A stretch of 64,000 bases of DNA from Streptomyces olivaceoviridis (GTDB lineage: Bacteria > Actinomycetota > Actinomycetes > Streptomycetales > Streptomycetaceae): NCBI RefSeq assembly GCF_014650115.1, contig NZ_BMUI01000005.1, forward strand, positions 310,001 to 374,000. Reading direction: 5' to 3'. Below, piece by piece: positions 47,262 to 56,212 of this stretch (positions are counted from its first letter, which is position 1; each line of letters starts with the position of its first letter). The notes under the pieces are model-generated. The model did no database searches. It was not told where the DNA came from and worked only from the letters and a program-made list of their open reading frames with translations. The position numbers and the translations under genes are program-made.

Positions 47262-47405
47262 GCGCACCCTCGATCCGCTCCCCAAGAGCCCCCGCGGCGA
47301 GGGCTCGGAACCGCGGCCGGGAGCACAGCGCCGCCCGGCCGTTGGTGTGTGCATTTCCGCAGTTCACGGATTTGCATGATGAGAAAAATACGCCGCAGGC
47401 TAACC

Positions 47406-47486
47406 CACCTTCACGGCCTCGGACAAAGCATCCGGCCGACCTCCGGCGACCACGAAATTCACCGGCCGCTCACAGGTGTGAAGGTG
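47406..47486. repeat. 9-bp inverted repeat flanking a 63-nt loop
   Basis: CACCTTCAC (47406-47414) and GTGAAGGTG (47478-47486) are perfect inverted copies in the gap between the kinase promoter and the decayed thiamine-diphosphate enzyme gene. They could be two half-sites for a regulator or a loose hairpin. Confidence 0.35.
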
Positions 47487-47526
47487 CGTCAACCGGGTAC
47501 TCGCAGCGGTTTGGCCGCGGGTGCGC

Positions 47527-48755
47527 TCAGCCGGACACGCGCAGGAATGTCGCCGGGGGCGTGCGGAGCGGGGCCGGGCGGGAGTGGTCCGCCGTGCCCA
47601 CCCCGGCCGCCCAGTCCGGCGTCTCGCCGTCCACCACGGACTCCAGCAGCAGCGGTCCGCGTCCGGCGACCACGTCGGCCCAGACCGAGCCGCCGTACCG
47701 GGGCCGGTCGCGGCGGACGGCGGGCAGTCCGGCCAGGCGTGCGCATTCGGCGTACGGCAGGGCGGGGACCTCGGCGGAGAGCGGGACCAGCGGATCGCCG
47801 GCCGCGGCCCTGCGCTGCCAGGTGAGCCGGTTCGGATCGCCGTTGCCGAAGACGCAGAACACGAGCGGGGCAGGGCGGCCAGCCGGTCGAGATGGCGGCG
47901 CACGGTGAGCGGTTCGTTCAGGCCGCCGCCCTGGAGGGCGCCGTCGCCGACCAGGACGATCACCGGCCGGTCGGGGGCGGCGAACCGGGCCGCCACGGCG
48001 TAGGGGACGGCCGCGCCGGGCAGGCCGAGGTGGCCCGAGAGCAGGGACCGCATGCGGGGCCGCAGCCGGAGGTGGCGGGTCCACCAGTCCAGTGAGGTGC
48101 CGGAGTCGGTGACGACGGCCCGGTCGGGCAACCGGTCCGACAGCTCGGCGACGACCGGGCGGGGGCCACCGACGTACCGAAGCAGCGGCGGGACCTGGCC
48201 GCCCCCTCATCCCGCCAGGCCCCCACGAGCCGCTCGGCCCGGGTGCGCCAGGCGCGGTCCGCGGTGTGGCGCGGGAGCGGGGCGAGTGCTTCCAGGCAGG
48301 CCGTGACGTCGCCGGTCACCCGTACGGCCGGTGCCCCGCCTTCCAGCGGGCAGTCATCGGGCTCCCGGTCCACGGTGACGATCCGGCACCGGCCGGGACC
48401 GGGGAGCACGGCGGGGCCCAGGTCCTCGGCGCCGGCGAGCAGCAGCGTGTCGCACTCCCGCGGCAGGGTCGCGGCGGCCTCGCTGCCGAGCGGGCCCGCC
48501 ACACCGGCCAGGTACGGCAGGGCGTCGGGCAGGGCGTCGCGGGCCAGGGCCGTCGTGGCGACCCCGGCGCCCAGCAGCCGGACCACTTCGACCGCCTGGC
48601 GGGACGCCGGGCGGCCCGCGTCCCCCACGACGACGACGGCCTTCCCGGCGCCGTCGAGCACATCGGCCGCGCGCCGCAGGTCCTCCTCGGCGGGCGGCCG
48701 CGGGGGCGGCGGAACGGGCCGGGCGACGGGCGGTGTCCGGGGCGCCGGGGCGGCG
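47527..48755 (-). pseudogene. Decayed thiamine-diphosphate-dependent enzyme (pyruvate oxidase/acetolactate synthase type)
   Basis: Reading right to left, the frame from ~48755 encodes the middle domain of a ThDP enzyme (AAADVLDGAGKAVVVVGDAG-like, then LGAGVATTALARDALPDALP). Near 48200 it shifts by one base to PDRAVVTDSGTSLDWWTRHL and VIVLVGDGALQGG, the ThDP/Mg site. Near 47875 it shifts again to LVFCVFGNGDPNRLTW and runs to a stop at 47527. The N-terminal ~170-residue domain is missing, cut off where a cytochrome-b-like fragment begins. Two frameshifts plus truncation mean no functional protein, barring sequencing error. Confidence 0.8.
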
Positions 48756-48960
48756 AGGTGGAGTTGCCGGCCCGGATGTTCCGCACCACGCTGTTCGTGG
48801 TGCCGTTCGTGACCTACCCCGTCACCAAGCGGGCCCGTCTGGGGCTGCAAGCGGCCGACCGGCGCAGGATCCTGGAAGGCGGGGCGGCCGGCGAGGTGCG
48901 GCGCACGGCGGGCGGCGGCTACGAGGAGGCGCACACGCCGCAGTCCCGCGAGGAGGCCTG
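48750..48960 (+). pseudogene. Fragment of a cytochrome b (QcrB)-like C-terminus
   Basis: The plus-strand frame reads ELPARMFRTTLFVVPFVTYP then VTKRARLGLQAADRRRILEG and GYEEAHTPQSREEA, a membrane helix followed by the pattern KR-LGLQ--DR---L-G-E-G seen after the last helices of actinobacterial QcrB. Only ~65 residues are present, with no start, no heme-binding helices and an immediate frame change. I infer a rearrangement remnant; the family call is from memory of the motif and is not certain. Confidence 0.5.
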
Positions 48961-49167
48961 CCACATCCTCTGCGGGACACGCCCCGGCCGCGCGCCGAGG
49001 GCGGGGAGTCCTGGCGCCGGTTCCACCGGCACCGGCCGCGCAACGCCCCCAGCCGCTGGTACTTCGCCAAGAGCGTGGAGATGCCGGCCACCGCTTGGGA
49101 GAAACGCCGGGTCGAGGTCGTGCGGACCGCGCCGGGCGAGGTACCCGGGCAAGGTGACGAGTCATGA
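48961..49167 (+). other. Short coding-like tail upstream of fdhB
   Basis: A frame ending at 49167 gives NAPSRWYFAKSVEMPATAW and KRRVEVVRTAPGEVP, which looks protein-like but has no start codon or ribosome-binding site within a sensible distance. It stops 15 nt before fdhB. It may be the 3' end of a gene lost by the same rearrangement as the cytochrome-b fragment. I cannot name it. Confidence 0.3.
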
Positions 49168-49182
49168 ACGAGGAGGCACCGC

Positions 49183-50217
49183 ATGAGCGACGGCGTTGAG
49201 GGCCACGGGAACCTCCTGTACGGGCCGCAGCCGGACGTGGCCGGGGCGGCCGGTTATCCGGACGCCCCGCCGCGCATGGGCTTCTTCACCGACACCTCGG
49301 TGTGCATCGGCTGCAAGGCCTGCGAGGTCGCGTGCAAGGAGTGGAACGCCGTCCCGGAGGACGGGCTCCTGCTGACCGGCATGTCCTACGACAACACACA
49401 GGGCCTCGGCGCCGACACCTGGCGGCACGTGGCCTTCATCGAGCAGCGCAAGCCGCTGGCCGGGCAGGAGCCGGGTGTCGCGCACGACGACCACGACGAC
49501 CACGACGACATCGACGTCTTCGCCGCCGCGTCCCGGCTCGGCACCGGCGCCGCCTCCCCGGGGCCGGGCGCCACCGCTCCCCCGCCGGACCGGGCTGCCG
49601 AAGGCGCGCCCGCCGGGGAGATCTCGCCCGTCTCCCCCGACGGGCGGACGGAGTTGCGCTGGCTGATGGCGTCCGACGTGTGCAAGCACTGCACGCACGC
49701 CGCCTGCCTGGACGTGTGCCCGACGGGTTCGCTGTTCCGGACCGAGTTCGGCACGGTCGTCGTCCAGGAGGACATCTGCAACGGCTGCGGCTACTGCGTG
49801 CCGGCCTGCCCGTACGGCGTGATCGACCAGCGCAAGGACGACGGCCGGGCGTGGAAGTGCACGCTGTGCTACGACCGGCTCGGCGTCGGCATGGAACCGG
49901 CCTGCGCGAAGTCCTGCCCGACGGACTCCATCCAGTTCGGCCCGCTGGAGGAGCTGCGGGAGCGCGCGCGGGCCCGGGTGGCACAACTGCACGCGGCCGG
50001 CGTGACCGACGCCCGCCTGTACGGCGAGAGCCCGCAGGACGGGGTCGGCGGCGACGGCGCGTTCTTCCTGCTGCTGGACGAGCCGGAGGTGTACGGCCTG
50101 CCACCGGACCCGGTGGTCACCACCCGGGACCTGCCCGCCATGTGGCGGCACGCGGCGCTGGCCGCCGTCTCGCTGGTCGCGCTCGCCGCCGGCAGCTTCG
50201 TGCGGAGGCCGCGATGA
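49183..50217 (+). CDS. fdhB: Formate dehydrogenase iron-sulfur subunit, FdhB/FdnH type
   Basis: 344 residues. It carries electrons from the FdhA active site to the membrane subunit through four [4Fe-4S] clusters. Cys motifs: CIGCKACEVAC at 41-51, CKHCTHAACLDVC at 167-179, CNGCGYCVPACPYG near 201, and CTLCYDRLGVG followed by CAKSCP near 230-250. A single hydrophobic helix near residues 325-338 may anchor it. Residues ~91-155 are an unusual low-complexity insert starting AHDDHDDHDDID, between the first and second clusters. GGAGG precedes the ATG. The stop overlaps nrfD (ATGA). Confidence 0.92.
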   Translation: MSDGVEGHGNLLYGPQPDVAGAAGYPDAPPRMGFFTDTSVCIGCKACEVACKEWNAVPEDGLLLTGMSYDNTQGLGADTWRHVAFIEQRKPLAGQEPGVAHDDHDDHDDIDVFAAASRLGTGAASPGPGATAPPPDRAAEGAPAGEISPVSPDGRTELRWLMASDVCKHCTHAACLDVCPTGSLFRTEFGTVVVQEDICNGCGYCVPACPYGVIDQRKDDGRAWKCTLCYDRLGVGMEPACAKSCPTDSIQFGPLEELRERARARVAQLHAAGVTDARLYGESPQDGVGGDGAFFLLLDEPEVYGLPPDPVVTTRDLPAMWRHAALAAVSLVALAAGSFVRRPR

Positions 50218-51233
50218 GCGAATCCGATGTGACCCGGGACGGGGTGCGGCACGCGCGGCCCGGCCGTCAGGCACCGACGGGAGTGCGCGCGGGGCGTCGC
50301 CGGCGGCGGCGCGGGCGGGGCGAGCAGCCGATGGTGCCGGATGCCGAGTTCTCGTCGTACTACGGCAGGCCCGTCCTCAACAAGCCGACCTGGAAGCCGC
50401 TGGACATCGCCGGGTATCTGTACCTGGGCGGGCTGGCCGGAGCCTCCTCGCTGCTGGCGGCGGGAGCCGCGGCCACGGGGCGGGCGGAACTCGGCAGGGT
50501 GGCCAAGCTGGGCGCGGCCGGTGCCATCACGTTGTCGCTGGCGGCGCTGGTGCACGACCTGGGGCGCCCGGCCCGGTTCCTGAACATGCTCCGGGTGTTC
50601 AAGCCCACGTCGCCGATGAGCGTCGGCTCCTGGATCCTGAGTGGGTACGCGCCGCTGACCCTGGCGGCTGCGGCGACCGAGGTGGCGGGCCGGTACCGGC
50701 TGGTGGGCTCGGCCGCCACCGCGGGTGCCGCCGTTCTCGGCCCGGCCGTGGCGACCTACACCGCGGTGCTGCTCTCGGACACGGCGGTGCCGTCCTGGCA
50801 CGAGGGCTACCGGCAGCTGCCGTTCGTGTTCGCGGGTTCGGCGGCCACGTCGGCCGCCGGCCTCGCCCTGCTGGCGGTGCCCACCGCACAGGCCGGACCG
50901 GCGCGGCGGATGGCGGCGCTGGGAGCGGTGCTGGAACTGGGCACCTTCCAGGTGATGAAGCGGCGGATGGGGCTGACCGCGGAGCCCTTCGAACAGGGAA
51001 GGGCGCATCGGCTGCTGCGCGCGTCGGAGGCGCTGACGGCGGGCGGAGCCGCGCTGGCCCTGCTCTCGGCCCGGGTGCGCGACCGGCGTCCGGCCGTCGC
51101 GGCGGGAGCGGCCCTCCTCACCGGTTCGGCGGCGCTGCGTTTCGGCGTCTTCCACGCCGGGGTGGCCTCCGCGGAGGATCCCCGGTACACGGTCGTCCCG
51201 CAGCGGGAGAGGCTCCGGGCGCGGGGCCGCTGA
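50214..51233 (+). CDS. nrfD: NrfD/PsrC-type membrane subunit of formate dehydrogenase
   Basis: 339 residues, eight or so membrane segments. It passes electrons from FdhB to the quinone pool. PVLNKPTWKPLDIAGYLYLGG, LVHDLGRPARFLNMLRVFKPTSPMS (the conserved loop near the quinone site) and AVLLSDTAVPSWHEGYR are NrfD hallmarks. It has an Arg-rich N-terminus of ~45 residues. It overlaps fdhB by 4 nt. The catalytic subunit is encoded 1.7 kb further on, separated by unrelated genes. Confidence 0.93.
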   Translation: MSESDVTRDGVRHARPGRQAPTGVRAGRRRRRRGRGEQPMVPDAEFSSYYGRPVLNKPTWKPLDIAGYLYLGGLAGASSLLAAGAAATGRAELGRVAKLGAAGAITLSLAALVHDLGRPARFLNMLRVFKPTSPMSVGSWILSGYAPLTLAAAATEVAGRYRLVGSAATAGAAVLGPAVATYTAVLLSDTAVPSWHEGYRQLPFVFAGSAATSAAGLALLAVPTAQAGPARRMAALGAVLELGTFQVMKRRMGLTAEPFEQGRAHRLLRASEALTAGGAALALLSARVRDRRPAVAAGAALLTGSAALRFGVFHAGVASAEDPRYTVVPQRERLRARGR

Positions 51234-51278
51234 CGGTGCCGTCCGCCGCCCGTGGCGTACCGCACGGGCGGCCGGGCC

Positions 51279-51992
51279 TCAGCCGATGCCCTCCCCGTCG
51301 ATCAGCCGCCCCTGGGCGCCGAGCCGTTCGGCCAGGTCGCGCAGGCCGGTGGCCTCGATGGCCGCGGGGAGCCGGGTGGCCGGATAGGGCTGGGGAGTGC
51401 GCCGCAGCCAGGCGGTGGCGAGGCCGGCGCGGGCCGCGCCGTCGATGTCCCAGGGGTGCACCGACACCAGGACGACCTCGTCGGCCGGAACGCCCACGGC
51501 TGTCACGGCGTGGGCGTACGACTCCCGGGCGGGCTTCCAGCGGCCCACCGCCTCGACGTCGAGGTGTGTCTCGAAACAGTCGGTCAGTCCTTCCCGGTCG
51601 AGGACCGCGCGGGTGGTGCCGGCGGAGCCGTTGGTGAGGGTGACCAGGCGGTACCCGGCGGCGCGCAGGGCCCGGACGCCGTCGGGGACGTCCGGGTGGA
51701 GGGGCAGCCGGGGCAGCGCGGCGAGGACGTGGTCCGCCGCCGCCTCGGGGTCGGCCACGCCCTGTGCCGAGGCCGCGAGCGTCCGCAGTCCGTCGCGGGC
51801 CACGTCGCCGAAGTGGGCGTGGCCCCCGGCCAGGCTCAGGGCGATCCCGTCCCGCAGCACACCGGCGAACCAGGCCGGGAGCGACTGCTCCGGCAGCCCG
51901 GTCTCCGCCATCCGGGCCGCGAGCGGGGTCAGGTCGGTGAGGGTTTCGTTGACGTCGAACAGGAGGACGCGGGGGCGTCCGTCACCAGGCAA
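51279..51992 (-). CDS. HAD-superfamily haloacid dehalogenase-like hydrolase (type II)
   Basis: 237 residues. The nucleophile Asp lies in VLLFDVNETLTDL near residue 13; motif II LVTLTNGSAGT, the KPARESY lysine of motif III and VSVHPWDIDGAARAG of motif IV are present. The order and length fit type II L-2-haloacid dehalogenases and related phosphatases. The substrate is unknown; loose HAD assignments are common. TTG 51992 with a GAGGAGGAG site, overlapping the end of the CtaG remnant by 11 nt. Confidence 0.85.
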   Translation of the reverse strand: MPGDGRPRVLLFDVNETLTDLTPLAARMAETGLPEQSLPAWFAGVLRDGIALSLAGGHAHFGDVARDGLRTLAASAQGVADPEAAADHVLAALPRLPLHPDVPDGVRALRAAGYRLVTLTNGSAGTTRAVLDREGLTDCFETHLDVEAVGRWKPARESYAHAVTAVGVPADEVVLVSVHPWDIDGAARAGLATAWLRRTPQPYPATRLPAAIEATGLRDLAERLGAQGRLIDGEGIG

Positions 51993-52513
51993 CGGGATCT
52001 CCTCCTCCCAGGTGGGCGGCCTCGTCGGCCAGGGCCTCGCGTTCCTCGCGGTTCACCCACGACCAGGTGACCGCCACGACCGCGATGCCGACCGGCAGCA
52101 TGCCCACGATCATGGCGAGCCCGGCGGCGGTGTGGCCGGTGGCGACCATGCCGACCGCCGGGAGGTCGAGCACCGGCGCGGCGAGGACGAGGTAGAGGCA
52201 GCGGCCCGGGCCGTCCAGCCGTGCCGGGTGCGGGCGACGGCCGGCAGCCGGAACAGGACCGCGGTCGCGAGCAGGACGGGTTCGGTGACCAGTGCCCCGC
52301 GGGGTGGTGCGAGGCACACGGCTCGCCGAGGACGGCCCAGACGTGCGTGAGGACCGGCAGGGGCAGGGCCACGCCCGCGGGAACGCCGATCCGCTCCCGG
52401 AGCGGGGAGTGGCGCGGGCAACGGACGGCCGCCGGGACCACCGCGGCGACGAGGACGGCCGGCCAGGCCGTCGCCGCCACGGAGGCGGGCGCCGCGTGCG
52501 CCGCGTGCTCCAT
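51982..52513 (-). pseudogene. CtaG-like cytochrome c oxidase assembly protein remnant
   Basis: The start is intact (MEHAAHAAPASVAATAWP, then two membrane helices), but the coding frame then shifts twice: first into a frame with EPVLLATAVLFRLPAVA near 52270 and then, near 52210, into one with LDGPGRCLYLVLAAPVLDL and AGLAMIVGMLPVGIAVVAV, ending NREEREALADEAAHL. These pieces read in order as parts of a CtaG/caa3-type assembly protein. No single frame spans them, so the gene is broken unless base errors are involved. It is downstream of a 53-residue membrane protein gene. Confidence 0.65.
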
Positions 52514-52519
52514 GACACC

Positions 52520-52681
52520 TCACTTCTCCCGCGCCGTCGTCCCGTGCACCGCGAGGGCGACGGACAGCATCAGCAGCGGCACGGCCACGACGAGCAGCCA
52601 GCGGCCGTAGACCAGGCAGAGCGCGGCCGGCAGCAGGCCGATCGCCCCGGGGAGCACGCCCCCCGCGCCCCTGTCGGGCAC
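52520..52681 (-). CDS. 53-residue membrane protein upstream of the CtaG remnant
   Basis: GTG start at 52681, stop 6 nt before the CtaG-like ATG. The protein is almost wholly hydrophobic with two helices, LPGAIGLLPAALCLVYG and WLLVVAVPLLMLSVALAV, joined by an Arg-Trp, and ends in HGTTAREK. Such tiny two-helix proteins often precede CtaG-like genes in actinobacteria; I know no function. It may be an orphan left after its partner decayed. Confidence 0.55.
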   Translation of the reverse strand: MPDRGAGGVLPGAIGLLPAALCLVYGRWLLVVAVPLLMLSVALAVHGTTAREK

Positions 52682-52904
52682 CCGTCACTCGCTCGGGACC
52701 GTGACCACCCGGACATTACGGGCACCCTGTCCGGTCCGTCCGCCGACACCCCGCACGCGCGGAGTCCCCCGGGACGCCGGACTCACACCTGCCGGATCCG
52801 TTTGGCCGGGCCCGGCGGGGGTACCCCGTCGCCGATCACGGCCGAAGATGCCGTGTCCACCAGGCTGCGGGACAATCGGGGGACCGAGCGGGAGGAGAGG
52901 AGCC

Positions 52905-55900
52905 GTGGGCGTACGCACCTGGATCGACTCCTGGCCCGTGTACCGCCAGCTCACCGGCACGGACCCGCTGGGTCGCGGCGCCGCCGCGAAGAGCGGACGC
53001 AGCGCACGGCTCACACCCCGGGTCGCCTCGGCCGACCGGGTGGTGAAGTCCGTCTGCCCGTACTGCGCGGTCGGCTGTGGCCAGAACGTGTACGTGCAGG
53101 ACGAGAAGGTCACCCAGATCGAGGGCGACCCGGACTCCCCGATCTCACGCGGACGACTGTGCCCCAAGGGCGCGGCGAGCCTCCAGCTGACCACCGGCGA
53201 CGCCCGCGAGCACCAGGTCCTCTACCGGCGCCCGCACGGCACGCGGTGGGAGCGGCTGGACCTGGACACGGCGATGGACATGATCGCCGACCGGGTGATC
53301 GAGGCCCGCCGGTCCGGCTGGCAGTGGGAGGTCGACCAGACCCGCACCCGGCGCACCCTGGGCATCGCCAGCCTCGGCGGAGCCACGCTCGACAACGAAG
53401 AGAACTACCTGCTCAAGAAGCTGTTCACCGCGCTGGGTGCGATCCAGATCGAGAACCAGGCGCGTGTTTGACACTCCTCCACCGTTCCCGGTCTGGGAAC
53501 CTCGTTCGGCCGCGGCGGCGCGACCACCTTCCAGCAGGACCTGCAACACGCGGACTGCATCGTCATCCAGGGCTCGAACATGGCCGAGTGCCATCCGGTC
53601 GGGTTCCAGTGGGTGATGGAGGCCAAGGCCCGCGGTGCGAAGGTGATCCACGTCGACCCCCGGTTCACCCGCACCAGCGCGCTCGCCGACCTGCACGTGC
53701 CGCTGCGCGCGGGCACGGACATCGCCTTCCTCGGCGGGATCGTCAACTACGTGCTCCGGCACGAGAAGTACTTCCGCGAGTACATCGTGGCGTACAGCAA
53801 CGCGCCGATGATCCTGCGCGAGGACTTCCGGGGCACCGAGGACCTGGCCGGCGTCTTCTCCGGCCTGGACGCCGACACCCGCAGCTACGACAACACCAGC
53901 TGGCAGTACGAGGGCACCGAGGTGCAGGCGCCCTCCGGGGAGCGCGACCAGGAGTACGAGGAGCGCACCCGGGGCGGCAGATCGGTGTCCGAGGCGGCGC
54001 GCGGCGAGGCCCACGGCGCCGGCGGCGCGGCGATCGGTGAGGGGGAACCGGAACGGGACGAGACGCTGTCCCACCCGCGCTGTGTGTTCCAGGTGCTGAA
54101 GCGGCACTACGCCCGCTACACGCCCGAGCTGGTCGAGCAGGTCTGCGGGGTGCCGCAGGACGTCTTCCGGCAGGTGTGCGAGCTGGTCACGGAGAACTCC
54201 GGACGGGACCGGACGACGGCCTTCGCCTACGCGGTCGGCTGGACGCAGCACACGGTCGGGGTGCAGAACATCCGGGCAGCCTCCGTCCTCCAGACCCTGC
54301 TCGGCAACATCGGCCGTCCCGGCGGCGGCATCCTGGCCCTGCGCGGTCACGCCTCCATCCAGGGGTCCACGGACATCCCGACCCTGTTCAACCTGCTGCC
54401 CGGCTACATCCCGATGCCGCACGCCCACCAGAACGAGGACCTGGACGCCTTCATCGAGGCCGAGGCCGCGCACAAGGGCTACTGGGGCAACATGCGGTCG
54501 TACGTGGTGAGCCTGCTCAAGGCGTACTGGGGTGACGCGGCGAGCGCCGACAACGACTTCTGCTTCGACTACCTGCCCCGGCTGACCGGCTCGCACTCGA
54601 CGTACGAGACGACGATGGCCCAGCTGGACGGCGTCTGCAAGGGCTACTTCCTGCTCGGCGAGAACCCCGCCGTGGGCAACGCCAACTCCAAGCTGATGCG
54701 GCTCGGCATGGCCAACCTGGACTGGCTGGTCGTCCGCGACTTCTCCCTGATCGAGTCGGCGACCTGGTGGCAGGACGGCCCCGAGATCGAGACCGGGGAG
54801 CTGCGCACGGAGGACATCCGCACCGAGGTGTTCTTCCTGCCGGCCGCCGCGCACACCGAGAAGGACGGCAGCTTCACCAACACCCAGCGGCTGCTCCAGT
54901 GGCACCACCAGGCGGTCGAACCGCCCGGCGACTCGCGCAGCGACCTGTGGTTCGCCTACCACCTGGGGCGGATCATCCGGCGCAAGCTCGCCGGGTCCGG
55001 CGACGAGATGGACCGGCCGGTGCTCGACCTGACCTGGGACTACCCGACGAAGGGCCGGCAGGCCGAACCGGACGCGGAAGCCGTCCTCGCGGAGATCAAC
55101 GGCCGCGACGCCGAGGGGAATCCGCTCTCCTCCTACGAGCAATTGAAGCCCGACGGCTCGACGGCCTGCGGCTGCTGGATCTACTGCGGTGTGTACGCCG
55201 ACGGCGTCAACCAGGCGGCTCGCCGCAAGCCGGGCCGGGAGCAGGACTGGGTGGCGGCCGAGTGGGCGTGGGCCTGGCCCGCCAACCGGCGGATCCTGTA
55301 CAACCGCGCGTCCGCCGACCCGGAGGGCAGGCCGTGGAGCGAGCGCAAGGCGCTGGTGTGGTGGGACCCGGACAAGCGCGAGTGGACCGGGCACGACGTC
55401 CCCGACTTCAAGAAGGACAAGGCGCCGGACCACGAGCCGCCCGAGGACGCGAGCGGGCCGGAGGCCCTGTCCGGCACGGACCCGTTCATCATGCAGGCCG
55501 ACGGCAAGGCCTGGCTGTACGTGCCGTCCGGCCTGACCGACGGACCGCTGCCCGCCCACTACGAGCCGCAGGACTCCCCGTTCCCGAACCTGCTGTACGA
55601 CCAGCAGCGCAACCCGGTACGGCAGTTGCTGCCGCCGCACCCGGACAACCGCTACCAGCCGAGCGGCGACGAGCCCGGCTCCGGGGTGTTCCCGTACGTG
55701 GCGACCACCTACCGGCTCACCGAGCACCACACGGCGGGCGGCATGTCCCGCTGGCAGCCCTACCTGGCGGAGCTCCAGCCGGAGTTCTTCTGTGAGGTGT
55801 CCCCGGAGCTGGCCGCCGAGCGGGGCCTGGCGCACACCGGCTGGGCGACGATCGTCAGCGCGCGGGGCGTGGTCGAGGCGCGGGTGCTGGTCACCGACCG

Positions 55901-56165
55901 GATGGCCCCGCTGACCGTGCACGGCCGCCGGCTGCACCAGGTGGGGCTGCCGTACCACTGGGGCCCGAACGGCTACAGCACCGGGGACGCGGCCAACGAG
56001 CTGCTGCACCTGTCCCTGGACCCGAACACACACATCCAGGAGACGAAGGCGTTCGCCGTCGACATCCGCCCGGGCCGGCGACCCCGCGGTCCGGCGGTCC
56101 TGGCGCTGGTGCGGGCCTACCGGATCCGGGCGGGCATCGACGAGCACACGGGCACGGAGCCGTGA
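52905..56165 (+). CDS. fdhA: Selenocysteine-containing formate dehydrogenase catalytic subunit
   Basis: 1086 codons including an in-frame TGA at codon 189 (53469-53471), read as selenocysteine. It oxidises formate to CO2 at a molybdenum or tungsten bis-MGD centre. The N-terminal [4Fe-4S] ligands are Cys51, Cys54, Cys58 and Cys86 (CPYCAVGC), the Sec motif is NQARV-U-HSSTVPGLG, and the MGD domains continue through QGSNMAECHPVGFQW, YAVGWTQHTVGVQN, RPGGGILALRGHASIQGS and the C-terminal Asp-decarboxylase-like barrel. There is no Tat signal, so it faces the cytoplasm. GTG 52905 follows GGAGGAGAGG. Residues ~345-385 are a Glu/Gly/Arg-rich insert. It works with FdhB and NrfD. Confidence 0.95.
53469..53506 (+). 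promoter_or_regulatory. Bacterial SECIS element (Sec UGA plus hairpin)
   Basis: TGA is followed 15 nt from its first base by an apical stem GTTCCC (53484-53489) pairing with GGGAAC (53495-53500) around the loop GGTCT (53490-53494). The loop sequence and its distance from the UGA are the same as in E. coli fdhF as I recall it, and a T-T pair stands at the base of the stem where SelB contacts the bulged U. This is the signal that recruits SelB and tRNA-Sec. Confidence 0.93.
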
Positions 56166-56212
56166 GCGGTGTGCGCGCGGGCAGCGGGGTGAGCTTCGCG
56201 GTGTGAGGGGTC

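Noticed and set aside
43044..47825. Giant plus-strand open frame antisense to the hybrid kinase
   Set aside because: It mirrors the repeats of the kinase in a Gly/Val/His/Asp-rich composition typical of high-GC antisense frames.
53469..53471. TGA in fdhA as a nonsense mutation making fdhA a pseudogene
   Set aside because: It falls at the known Sec position, has a matching SECIS hairpin and the full sel gene set is adjacent.
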